A stretch of 7,793 bases of DNA from UKL13-2 sp031370625 (GTDB taxonomy: Bacteria > Pseudomonadota > Gammaproteobacteria > Burkholderiales > Usitatibacteraceae), in NCBI GenBank assembly GCA_031370625.1, contig JANMQR010000076.1:1-7793 (forward strand). Direction: 5' to 3'. The notes beneath the pieces were generated by a model. The model was not told where the DNA came from. It searched no databases and saw only the letters and a program-made list of their open reading frames with translations. The first letter of the stretch is position 1. Every line of letters begins with the position of its first letter. Below are positions 1-6,703 of this stretch, in pieces. The position numbers and the translations under genes are program-made.

Positions 1-592
1 GGCGCGTATCGTCAGCCGGATCAATCACGTCGTAGCCATCGCCACCCTGACGCCGATCCGCATTTGTTTCCCACACAGTAGGTTTAGCACCAGCAATCAC
101 GGCGAGTCGCGCAATCATGCGGCCCAACACGCCGTGGCCGATGATGAGATCAGGTTGTGGCACATTCGCATTCGGTGCCACGTGAAATGCAGTCGCGGCA
201 AGTGCCAACAACACGCCTTGTTCACCCAGCTTTTCATCAATCGCCAGCGCACGTACACCAGGCACCACCAGCCGGGAAGCCGCGCCACCAAACAATCCGC
301 GCACTTCACCAAAACATTTGGCACCGGGCACAAACACCATATCACCTACTATGCCGCCTGATGTTTTTCCTGCTGATTTAATGCGGCCAACTGATTCATA
401 ACCGGGCACCAGCGGATAGCCCATGCCCGGAAACGCTGGCATGCGGCCCGACCACAGCAGACGCTCAGTACCGGTGCTGATGCCGCTAAACGCGATATCG
501 ACCACGACATCATCATCAGTCGGCGGCGTAAGCGGCAGACTGCTCACGCGAATTTGTTCCGGTTGTTCAAGTACCACAGCCATCGTGTTCAT
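1..592 (-). CDS. bchC: BchC, bacteriochlorophyllide a dehydrogenase (3' end beyond window)
   Basis: This is the N-terminal 197 codons of BchC, the NAD-dependent dehydrogenase that oxidises the C3 hydroxyethyl group of (bacterio)chlorophyllide to acetyl late in bacteriochlorophyll a synthesis; it is a cytoplasmic enzyme of the medium-chain dehydrogenase type. Translation of the minus strand begins MNTMAVVLEQPEQIRV and contains the BchC-like stretch GISTGTERLLWSGRMPAFPG (residues 37-56), then GYPLVPGYESVGR (58-70) and a Rossmann glycine motif GHGVLG (152-157). The frame stays open to the window edge, so roughly the last third is missing. The ATG at 592 is preferred over the one at 583 because the family usually starts M-x-T-x-AVV; no clear Shine-Dalgarno precedes it, which suggests coupling to crtE, whose stop is 42 bp upstream. 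In many purple bacteria bchC is followed by bchXYZ and puf, which may lie to the left. Confidence 0.93.
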   Translation of the reverse strand, partial: MNTMAVVLEQPEQIRVSSLPLTPPTDDDVVVDIAFSGISTGTERLLWSGRMPAFPGMGYPLVPGYESVGRIKSAGKTSGGIVGDMVFVPGAKCFGEVRGLFGGAASRLVVPGVRALAIDEKLGEQGVLLALAATAFHVAPNANVPQPDLIIGHGVLGRMIARLAVIAGAKPTVWETNADRRQGGDGYDVIDPADDTR

Positions 593-634
593 GTTCAGAG
601 TGTTCAGATGCGCTTTCCGAAAATTTGCATAACC

Positions 635-1528
635 CTAGGCTGCCTGGCGTTGAAGCTGTCTGGGTAAAAGTCCATTCACTTCCTGCTGAATCAACGCGCG
701 CAAATCATCGCGCCCCGGACATTCAGGAATCGATTCAAGCGCGCCTGACACGAGAAAATCCAGACGTGCAATCGCGCCTTTAATTCCAAACTCTACCGCT
801 GCACTCGGCCGCCCCAAAGCTACATCACGACCAACCGGCTTGCCTAATTCTTCTGCGTTACCGGCAGCATCACGAAGATCATCCGCCACCTGATAAGCCT
901 CGCCCAAACGCTCTCCCAGCATGCGCCATTGCTCAGGATTCGCACCCGCTGCGGCAGCTCCGGCCATGGTCGCCGCGGCAAATAGTGCGCCGGTTTTGGC
1001 TTGTTGATAAGCGGACAACGAGACTCGCGATTCGCATTCCCAAGCCTGCCCCGCGACAATGCCTGTCGGCATGCCGACCGAGCGCGAGATGATCAACATC
1101 AGCGCAGGCAATCGTTGCGGCAAAGCCTTCACGCCCGTCGCCAAGGTTTCGAACGCTAATACAATCAGCGCATCGCCCGCCAACACCGCCAAGCGCTCAC
1201 CAAACGCGCGATGCACAGATGCCTTGCCGCGCCGCGTGGGCGCATCATCAAAACACGGCAAGTCGTCATGTACCAATGATGCGCAATGCAAAAGTTCAAT
1301 CGCCGCTGCCGCCGCGTTTGCCACCGCCGGATCGTCCTGCCCGCAAGCACACGCCACGGCAAGCGCCAAGCGAGGCCGAATCCGCGCGCCACCCGGAAAA
1401 ACTGAATATCGCATCGCCTCAGCAAGCTTCGGCGGGCAGTCAGGGCCTATAACGCTGGCGAGCGCAGCCGATAGTGAGTACTCAATCGCGTTACCGAGAG
1501 CTTGTTCGATTTGTTGGCTAGAGTTCAT
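635..1528 (-). CDS. crtE: Geranylgeranyl diphosphate synthase CrtE (297 aa)
   Basis: This is a cytoplasmic trans-prenyltransferase that condenses isopentenyl diphosphate with allylic diphosphates up to C20 geranylgeranyl diphosphate, the precursor of carotenoids and of the bacteriochlorophyll esterifying alcohol. The first aspartate-rich motif is DDLPCFD (residues 88-94) and the second is DDLRD (216-220); substrate-binding GGARIRP lies at 46-52, GQAWE at 160-164 and KTG at 178-180. The phrase HDDLPCFDDAPTRRGK is typical of proteobacterial CrtE/IspA-type synthases. The length of 297 aa is normal. I start at the ATG at 1528 because GGAG lies 5 nt upstream; a TTG at 1543 would add five residues but is less likely. 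The neighbouring bchC makes crtE more likely than ispA, although the fold alone does not fix product length. It appears to be the first gene of a crtE-bchC transcript behind PpsR/CrtJ-like sites. Confidence 0.92.
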   Translation of the reverse strand: MNSSQQIEQALGNAIEYSLSAALASVIGPDCPPKLAEAMRYSVFPGGARIRPRLALAVACACGQDDPAVANAAAAAIELLHCASLVHDDLPCFDDAPTRRGKASVHRAFGERLAVLAGDALIVLAFETLATGVKALPQRLPALMLIISRSVGMPTGIVAGQAWECESRVSLSAYQQAKTGALFAAATMAGAAAAGANPEQWRMLGERLGEAYQVADDLRDAAGNAEELGKPVGRDVALGRPSAAVEFGIKGAIARLDFLVSGALESIPECPGRDDLRALIQQEVNGLLPRQLQRQAA

Positions 1529-1533
1529 GGCGT

Positions 1534-1537
1534 CTCC
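1534..1537 (-). promoter_or_regulatory. Shine-Dalgarno for crtE
   Basis: GGAG on the minus strand lies 5 nt before the ATG at 1528. It decides the start against the in-frame TTG at 1543, which lies upstream of this motif. Confidence 0.65.
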
Positions 1538-1563
1538 ATACAAACGAAGTAGAAATTCAAAAG

Positions 1564-1581
1564 TGTCAATTTAAGTTGTCA
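1564..1581 (-). promoter_or_regulatory. Second, imperfect PpsR/CrtJ-like half-palindrome
   Basis: TGT-N12-TCA (on the minus strand TGA-N12-ACA) matches the operator at one end fully and at the other in two of three bases. It is separated from the perfect site by only 7 bp. CrtJ is known to bind cooperatively to closely spaced pairs of such palindromes at bchC-type promoters, so the weak copy may be a real low-affinity partner. The two half sites and an intervening copy place TGTCA at 1564, 1577 and 1589. Confidence 0.4.
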
Positions 1582-1587
1582 CTTAAA
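1570..1587. repeat. Inverted repeat TTTAAGT-TGTC-ACTTAAA
   Basis: A perfect 7-bp inverted repeat with a 4-nt centre lies between and across the two PpsR/CrtJ-like sites. It may be a separate operator, or the hairpin of a 5' leader if transcription of crtE starts upstream. No T-run follows, so it is not a terminator. Confidence 0.4.
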
Positions 1588-1588
1588 C

Positions 1589-1606
1589 TGTCAACTACTG
1601 TATACA
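1589..1606 (-). promoter_or_regulatory. PpsR/CrtJ-type operator (perfect TGT-N12-ACA)
   Basis: The 18-mer TGTCAACTACTGTATACA fits TGT-N12-ACA exactly, the known recognition palindrome of the photosynthesis repressor PpsR/CrtJ (seen on both strands because the motif is symmetric). On the minus strand it reads TGTATACAGTAGTTGACA. It lies 60-80 bp upstream of the crtE start and overlaps a candidate -10 element. PpsR/CrtJ represses bch, crt and puc genes under oxygen or light. The motif is short, so the context (crtE and bchC just downstream) carries much of the weight. It lies also in the region shared with the divergent gene at 1819. Confidence 0.65.
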
Positions 1607-1625
1607 CTCAGTTCGGCGGAGTCAA
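1597..1625 (-). promoter_or_regulatory. Candidate sigma-70-like promoter for crtE-bchC
   Basis: On the minus strand TTGACT (1625-1620) is followed after 17 nt by TACAGT (1602-1597), a 5/6 and a 4/6 match to the -35 and -10 consensus. TATACA (1604-1599) is a better hexamer but only 15 nt away. Either -10 lies inside the TGT-N12-ACA site, which would let a bound repressor block polymerase. Two further TTGACA hexamers (1594-1589, 1569-1564) have no convincing -10 at the proper distance. Confidence 0.35.
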
Positions 1626-1818
1626 ACACTATTTTTGAATGGCAATTGGCCTGCTCACGCAACCCCGCCTGCACGCCGGCAATTCTCACAAATTTTCAGA
1701 AAAATTCATCGCTCCTTTAAGGACGTTCATCACCGGGGATGGCAATACTGGCGTCACTGATTCGTACCAAAGCCGTCAGAATCGCCCTGTCAAAAAGCGT
1801 CATGTAAGCAGGTTCACC
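1607..1818. other. Rest of the divergent intergenic region
   Basis: About 210 bp between the crtE control sites and the putative ATG at 1819. The frame used by the downstream gene is open from 1639 but its translation is polar and unlike a protein N-terminus, so I do not call it coding. A 22-codon ORF from ATG 1739 to TAA 1807 has no clear ribosome binding site or recognisable product. I found no further TGT-N12-ACA motif, tRNA or terminator here. Confidence 0.4.
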
Positions 1819-2336
1819 ATGAATATGTCCAGCCAATTTGATCGCCCATCTGGATTGGTCAAATTACTTCTCGGCAGATTAAGCAACGCGTTAAGCATTG
1901 CCGCTATAGCCACAGTCGCCGCTGCCAATGCGGCAGGCCTCGCATCAGGTGCAGAGTTATCTTGATTGCCAGCGCCCCCACGGCAGTAGTCCAATATGCC
2001 AGTGCAGAACAGAGAATGGCGACGATTGAATTCTTTGACAACTACGATGCGACTGCGCGACGCGAACTGCAGAAAGTCGCCCGCGACCCCAGCAAACCAG
2101 AAGCGCGCAACCAGCGGCTTGAAGGCAAAGTCCGCGTTGCCTTCGAAGTCAACAGTCGCGGCGAATTACAAAACGCCGAAGTTATTCAATCGTCGCAATC
2201 AAAAATTCTGGATTCCGCTGCGATGGTTAGCATGCGCCGGACGAAATATCCCGCGTTTGCCGCTGAAATGCAAGCTGGCGAAGCAAGGCGTCGCTACACG
2301 GTTATTTTTGACCATCGGTTTGTCGTTGAGAAATGA
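1819..2336 (+). pseudogene. Exported TonB-C-like domain protein, frameshifted in the leader
   Basis: Two overlapping frames make one plausible protein of ~172 aa. The first (1819-1965) begins MNMSSQFDRPSG and runs into an Ala-rich hydrophobic stretch, LSIAAIATVAAANAAGLA, like a signal peptide or membrane anchor. The second (open from 1842, used to 2336) continues with LIASAPTAVVQYASAEQR and then a domain resembling the TonB C-terminal fold: GKVRVAFEVNSRGELQNAEV, SSQSKILDSAAM and a closing RRRYTVIFDHRF. The TonB family couples inner-membrane energy to outer-membrane transporters, but many small proteins carry this domain with other periplasmic roles. Adding one base between 1842 and 1965 would restore a single frame. 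Alternatively the second frame is translated from TTG 1962, which overlaps the TGA by 4 bp; without the leader it would stay in the cytoplasm. It is divergent from crtE. Confidence 0.6.
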
Positions 2337-2396
2337 TTGGTGCCATATGATTTGGCTTCAGGTGCGAGCCACAACTCGTACGTAAACTGAATCGCT

Positions 2397-2415
2397 AACG
2401 TTAGCAGCTAACGTT
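2397..2415. repeat. 19-bp palindrome between convergent genes
   Basis: AACGTTAGCAGCTAACGTT is a perfect inverted repeat with 9-bp arms and a single central A. It is part of a direct repeat of GCTAACGTT at 2394 and 2407, and GCTAACGTTAGC (2394-2405) is itself palindromic. It overlaps the stop codon of the minus-strand regulator gene (2408-2410) and lies 60 bp after the stop of the plus-strand gene. No T-run follows on either strand, so an intrinsic terminator is only weakly supported; a protein-binding site or bidirectional termination structure is possible. Confidence 0.5.
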
Positions 2416-4371
2416 GAAAGCTGGTTCGCAACAGCAAATCTTGATATCGCTGGTCGTTTTTCAAGTTGCTCCACTTCGGATCAACTTTTAAAAACACCAT
2501 CAGCACACTGCGCTCAGCGAACGCTTTTTCAAGGTAGTCAAACGCGGCGTCGGTTTCGCCCAGCGCATTGTGAAGAACGGCAAAATTATAGGGCGCGACA
2601 TAGCGGGTCACGGCGGCCTGCTGTAGCTCGGCCAGTACCGCGCGCGCTTCCACGAGTTTGCCGGATTTCGCCAGCGCATACCCTTTCATTGACAGCGCCC
2701 GCACATTTCCGCCCGCCAACTTCGCCGCTCGATCCGCTTCCGCAACCGCTTCGGCGAACATGCCTTTCTCGGTATAAATAACGGATAAAATTAGGTGGGG
2801 ATGCCAAAAAGTCGGCTCCAATTCGAGCGTCTTTTGCAATCTCGACATCGCTTCATCGTAACGGCCGCCGTAAAAATTAAATTGGCCTTCAAGCGAGTTG
2901 GTGATGAGCGACAGCGGATCAAGCTCGCGCGCGCGTTTTCCCGTCGCAATCGCGTTTGCATGTAGGCCTAAATTTGAATTGAGGTGCGCAGAATAGAAAT
3001 ACGCTAGCGCATTATACGGATCCAGTTCCAGCGCACGGCGATACCGTTTCACTGCCTCGGTCCAGTTCCAGTCATACGAAAACGCAATCTGCCCGACCGC
3101 AATATGAGACTCTGCAAGCGTATCGTCTAACTTCAGCGCCCGAATTGCCGCCGCTTTTCCCAACTGCATGGCCTCATTTGCCGGCACCGCGCCGGTCAGC
3201 GAAAAGGTCGAACATGCCCTCGCCAAGCCAACGTAGGGCAACACGTAGTTCGGGTCGAGCGCAATCGCCTGCTGGTAATGCGCGACACCATTTTTGGATT
3301 CCAGCAAAATTATTTTTGAGGCGTGAAAATTTCCCTTCATGTAAAGCTGGTACGTCTCGGCGCTATCCGTATAGCGTTTCGTCACCCGTTTGCGCAGCGT
3401 GCTGTTGAGATTCAAATACAGCGCCGCCAGCACGCGTTCTGAAATCGAATCCTGCACGAAAAAAATATCGGTAAATTTTTCGTCAAATTTTCCGCTCCAT
3501 AGCTGCTTGCCATCGCGGGCCCGAATCAGCCGGGCTGAAATTCTGATCTGTTCACCAACAGTTTGAATGCTGCCGTCAAGAACGGAATCAACGCCGAGCT
3601 CCTGCCCCGCACGCATAGGGTCTTGTTCGAGTGACCGATAACATCGAACCGAACTGAATGGCCGCACGATAATTTCATCGCTGCTACTGATTTTATTAAT
3701 CAACGTATCGGTGATGCCCATTTCCAGCGCTTCGTTGCGCGCTTCCCCCACGAGCGGCTTGAACGGCAACACTGCAACGGTTTTGACGGTCGCGGCAATA
3801 ACGGGGGCGGCATTTTCGCGCCAAAAATAAACTGCTGCTGCACTAACTCCAGCGACACAAATCAGTGCCAGCACAGCAAGCCAGCGCTGCACTGGATTTT
3901 TAGTGTTGGCAGGTTTTTGTCGGCGGTCTTGGTCTGTCGAAAATGGGGGCGATGGTGATGACGGTGGCGGCACTGGCGGTTCCGGTGGCGAGACAACTAC
4001 AACCGCCGCCGCCAACTTCTCAACCAATTCATGCGCGCGGACTTCTGCCACAAACTTGTAGCCCTGACCGGGCACTGTGGCGATAAACCGATCTTCACAA
4101 TGCTTCTCGCCCAGCACGCGCCGCAATGTCGAGATGTTTTGGTGGGATTATTTTCCTCAACAATCCGGTCCGCCCAAATCGCCGACATGAGCTCATCTTT
4201 GCTGATAATTTTGCCACTTCGCTCCACCAGATACGGCAAGGTGTCAAACGCCTTTGGCATCAGCGGCATGCTCTCACCGCCACGCGTCAGCAGCAGGCGT
4301 TTCGCCGCATCGACATAGAAATCGCCGAAGGCAAGCAAGCCGATTTGAGACTCGTTGATATCAGTGCTCAT
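2408..4371 (-). pseudogene. Membrane-anchored wHTH / TolB-like / TPR regulator, frameshifted
   Basis: This is a CadC-like one-component transcriptional regulator of ~654 aa when one base is restored. Reading from ATG 4371: an OmpR/PhoB-type winged helix (about residues 12-110), a Pro/Ser-rich linker (127-144, SPPEPPVPPPSSPSPP), one membrane helix (about 164-183, WLAVLALICVAGVSAAAVYF), a TolB/FlgO-like domain starting VKTVAVLPFKPL (about 195-310) and TPR repeats to the end (about 330-640, for example ALELDPYNALAYFYSAHLNS). The winged helix would bind DNA in the cytoplasm while the TolB-like and TPR parts lie in the periplasm. The frame breaks after VEENN (residue 75, near 4150): adding one base to the codon after AATAAT gives VEENNLHQNISTLRRVLG, as expected for the family. 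The remaining open frame starts only at TTG 4126 and lacks half the DNA-binding domain. It is divergent from the secreted-protein gene at 4513. Confidence 0.85.
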
Positions 4372-4472
4372 AAATTTTCATAAATTCTCACGCGCTTTTT
4401 AACGACTTTTAGAATCGCTGTCGGCGAGTATGCACGCTTCGAATGGGATCAAAAGTCTCAACTCAATCGAAA

Positions 4473-4491
4473 CCTGAAACCCTGAAACCTG
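4473..4491 (+). repeat. Tandem CCTGAAAC repeat in the 5' leader
   Basis: Two perfect adjacent copies of CCTGAAAC (4473-4480, 4481-4488) followed by CTG, preceded by a partial GAAA. It lies 22-40 bp upstream of the ATG at 4513 in the 141-bp region between divergent genes. It could be a binding site for the adjacent winged-helix regulator, whose family often uses direct repeats, or replication slippage. Confidence 0.35.
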
Positions 4492-4512
4492 CTGATAAAC
4501 GAGGATAGCAAA

Positions 4513-5012
4513 ATGAAAACCAATCTGGCGAAAACAATCGGCGGTAGCGTCTTGGCCGCTGGCATGTTGGCGATGCTTGCACCCATTACCGGCGCAGCAA
4601 ATAATGACGAAAAAAGGTTCAATCGACACGCTCGGCCCATCGGCACGTGGAACGTGCAAGTGACCGCCCGCGACTGCCAGACCACCGCAGCGCTAAGAAC
4701 GTTTCCATCGACGCTGACCTACCACGCTGGCGGAACAATGCTCGAATCAACCGCTGGCATCCCACCGGCGGCGAAAACACCTGGCACGGTGTCTGGACCC
4801 ATATCCGCGACAACACCGATCACATCAAATTCAAGTCTCTCCGGTTTGATGCCAGCGGTAGTTTCACGGGCACCATCGTTATTAGCCACATCGTCAATTT
4901 GAGTAATCATGGCAATGAGGGCGAATCAACTGACACGGTGGAGCTGTATGCGCCAAGCGGGAATTTGATTAGTACCGGCTGCTCAACATCCACCGCCACG
5001 CGATTTGAGTAA
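4513..5012 (+). pseudogene. Small secreted protein of unknown function, frameshifted
   Basis: A protein of ~166 aa when one base is restored. ATG 4513 has GAGG 8 nt upstream (4501-4504). It opens with a clear signal peptide, MKTNLAKTIGGSVLAAGMLA, with likely cleavage after ITGA-A (residues 26-29). The mature part starts with IGTWNVQVTARDCQTTAALR, then FPSTLTYHAGGTMLESTAG. After KTPG the frame is lost near 4785: one extra C gives KTPGHGVWTHI and the second frame continues with FDASGSFTGTIVISHIVNLS to GNLISTGCSTSTATRFE and TAA. The pattern GTW..., RDC, GGTL.E.T, SPGHGVW, NG.L..TGC is one I recall from small exported hypothetical proteins of proteobacteria and acidobacteria, possibly a beta-barrel; the two cysteines (RDC, TGC) could form a disulphide. 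No function is assigned. The gene has its own terminator and is divergent from the regulator. Confidence 0.7.
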
Positions 5013-5031
5013 CAAGACAGTGCAGGCGTGG

Positions 5032-5062
5032 ATCTGGAGCTGGGCTCCAGATTCACGTTTTT
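5032..5062 (+). terminator. Rho-independent terminator after the secreted-protein gene
   Basis: A perfect 9-bp stem ATCTGGAGC (5032-5040), loop TGG, GCTCCAGAT (5044-5052), followed after 5 nt by TTTTT (5058-5062). It lies 19 bp past the TAA of the plus-strand gene. The T-run is slightly displaced from the stem, so efficiency is uncertain. Confidence 0.65.
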
Positions 5063-5297
5063 CGCGTCGCCTATTTATAACCTTAGAACGCCATTCGGCG
5101 GACTTTTCAAGCCATAAATGCCCCAAGATGCCCGCTGTAGCTAGACTTTAATTTACGAAACTTGGTTAGAATCATTCGCCGAAGGTCGCAAAAACTAAGC
5201 GATAACGAGACTTCACCACCCGAGCCAATGATTGATGAAGGAGTAGGGTAAATTTCGTCATAGTGCTGCTGGTTATTCCTACTCACAAAGGCTAACA
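5063..5297. other. Intergenic region upstream of the serine hydrolase
   Basis: About 235 bp with no supported gene. It must hold the promoter of the hydrolase gene. TAGAAT at 5167-5172 is a fair -10 hexamer, but no good -35 stands 16-18 bp before it. A ribosome binding site AAAGG (5287-5291) lies 6 nt before ATG 5298. Confidence 0.4.
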
Positions 5298-6479
5298 ATG
5301 AAAATTCATATCGCTATGTTTTCGCTGGTAATCGCCTCAATCGTTTCGCTGGTGGCAGTTGCACAACCGGTGACCAGCAAGCCCGAGCTTGTCGGCATGT
5401 TCTCTGTCCGCCTCAAGCGCGTCGATGCATTTATGGCGCGATTGCAGGCCGAGGGCAAGCTGGCGGGCGCGGTCACGCTGGTGGCGCGACGCGGACAATT
5501 GGTGTCGTTGAAAGCACACGGATTTGCCGATATTGAAAGCAAGCGCCCGATGCGCACTGACGATATTTTCCAGATTCAATCGATGACCAAACCCATTGCG
5601 ACCGTGATGGCGCTAATGCTGCTGGAAGGGGGACGTTTTTTGTTGAGTGATCCGGTCGCGAAATTTTTGCCTGAGTTTAGCGACATGAAAATTGCGGTGG
5701 TGAAGTCTGATGCACCGGAAAGCTACGTTCTGGTGCCCGTCGAGCGCAACATCACCATCCACAATCTGCTTACCCATCGCGCCGGATTCACCGGTGTACC
5801 ACCAAGCAATTCACCCGCCGAAATCTTGCGTCGCAAGGCGGTCCAATCGCTGCCGAAAAATAGCGACTTCACGCTTGAGGAATACGCCAAACACCTGGCC
5901 GCCTCCCCGCTCGATGCACAGCCCGGTGCAACGTTCAAATATGGCGCATCCACGGTCGTACTGGTTCGCTTGATTGAGGTGGTGACAGGACAAACGCTCG
6001 ACACGGTTTTGCTAGATCGAATCTTCAAACCATTGCGCATGATCGACACCTCATTCGTCGTGCCGTTGGAAAAACAGCAACGTATCGCACCCGCGTATTC
6101 GCTGTCAGCCGAAAAAATTTTGGTGAAATTGCCGCCGGATACTTTAACCCCGCGATACTTCTCAGCAGGCGGTAATCTGTGGTCGACTGCGGCAGATTAT
6201 CTGCGCTTCAGCCAGATGTTGCTTATCGGTGGCGAGTTGGACGGACAGCGATTGCTCAGCCGGAAATCTGTCGAGCTGATGACCGAGCCCCACGCCGATA
6301 AAATTTCTCTGCCGTTTATGTCCGGACAATATTTCGGTCAGGGTGTCGTCGTGCGCAAAGCAGATGGCGATTCAGGCCTCCTCGGCTCACCCGCCACCTT
6401 CGGCTGGAGCGGCGGCTACAACACCTATTTCCGGATTGGCCCGCATAAAAACTCATCGTTGTTCTGTTCACACAACTAG
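5298..6479 (+). CDS. Periplasmic serine hydrolase, class C beta-lactamase family; C-terminus shifted
   Basis: A 393-aa product of the beta-lactamase/EstB/D-aminopeptidase (PF00144) family. An N-terminal signal peptide (MKIHIAMFSLVIASIVSLVA, cleavage near residue 22) points to the periplasm. The nucleophile motif SMTK is at residues 95-98 (S95, K98), the tyrosine motif is probably YGAS (215-218), and FGWSGGYNTYF (368-378) is the usual replacement of the KTG strand in esterase-like members. HNLLTHRAGF (155-164) and a GG.L.ST..D.L.F segment (291-304) are also typical. The family includes esterases, peptidases and true beta-lactamases; the non-KTG third motif favours an esterase or peptidase, but the substrate is unknown. 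AAAGG lies 6 nt before the ATG. After GPHK (about residue 384) the frame slips in a run of five A (6447-6451) and ends 9 codons later, so the native tail is lost; see 6452-6550. Confidence 0.85.
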   Translation: MKIHIAMFSLVIASIVSLVAVAQPVTSKPELVGMFSVRLKRVDAFMARLQAEGKLAGAVTLVARRGQLVSLKAHGFADIESKRPMRTDDIFQIQSMTKPIATVMALMLLEGGRFLLSDPVAKFLPEFSDMKIAVVKSDAPESYVLVPVERNITIHNLLTHRAGFTGVPPSNSPAEILRRKAVQSLPKNSDFTLEEYAKHLAASPLDAQPGATFKYGASTVVLVRLIEVVTGQTLDTVLLDRIFKPLRMIDTSFVVPLEKQQRIAPAYSLSAEKILVKLPPDTLTPRYFSAGGNLWSTAADYLRFSQMLLIGGELDGQRLLSRKSVELMTEPHADKISLPFMSGQYFGQGVVVRKADGDSGLLGSPATFGWSGGYNTYFRIGPHKNSSLFCSHN

Positions 6480-6550
6480 CGTATTCACCGACCAATCTTG
6501 AGCTGCAATATGGGTTCCACAATACGGTGATGCAGGCTATTATTGATTGA
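6452..6550 (+). pseudogene. Out-of-frame C-terminal tail of the serine hydrolase
   Basis: In the +2 frame after the A-run the sequence reads LIVVLFTQLAYSPTNLELQ and ends with a tail ...NTVMQAIID before TGA 6548-6550. This is what follows the FGW.GG..T.F.I strand in this hydrolase family. One extra A (AAA AAA CTC) would join it to the main frame, giving a 417-aa protein. Confidence 0.8.
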
Positions 6551-6638
6551 GCATTTCAGCCAGTGCACCCTTCCACTGCAAGATGCGAAGCAAAAAACAG
6601 ATCCCTCACAAAAGCGGCTCGGGGTAAAATCTCATAAC
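6551..6638. other. Short spacer before the insertion sequence
   Basis: About 88 bp between the original stop of the hydrolase and the left end of the IS. CAGTG and CACTG (around 6560-6580) could pair in a weak hairpin, but no T-run follows. I see no gene here. Confidence 0.3.
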
Positions 6639-6674
6639 TAATTCTATTTCCATTTCATTAGTACAATAATAGTC
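6639..6674 (+). repeat. Left terminal inverted repeat of the IS630 element
   Basis: Starts with the target TA and then ATTCTATTTCC; pairs with 7758-7793 on the opposite strand, with the best-conserved core TAGTACA. Confidence 0.7.
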
Positions 6675-6703
6675 ATCATTCTTATGTTGATTGAGGTGCG
6701 GCG

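Noticed and set aside
115..381. Several short frames on both strands
   Set aside because: All overlap bchC, which reads clearly on the minus strand.
1059..1574. 171-aa plus-strand open frame
   Set aside because: It lies opposite crtE, whose protein has both aspartate-rich motifs; the plus-strand translation is Ser/Ala-rich and unlike any family.
1739..1807. 22-codon ORF in the crtE divergent region
   Set aside because: No ribosome binding site or membrane segment; length expected by chance.
3145..3408. 87-aa plus-strand frame
   Set aside because: Lies opposite the TPR region of the regulator; Arg/Pro/Ser-rich antisense translation.
5107..5298. 63-aa minus-strand frame upstream of the hydrolase
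   Set aside because: No good start or ribosome binding site and no recognisable motif; the span more probably holds the hydrolase promoter.
5723..6049. 108-aa minus-strand frame
   Set aside because: Antisense to the well-supported serine hydrolase.
5298..6479. True class C beta-lactamase conferring resistance
   Set aside because: The KTG motif is replaced by a WSGG-type strand and the YxN motif is YGA, so an esterase or peptidase is more likely; the family name alone does not imply resistance.
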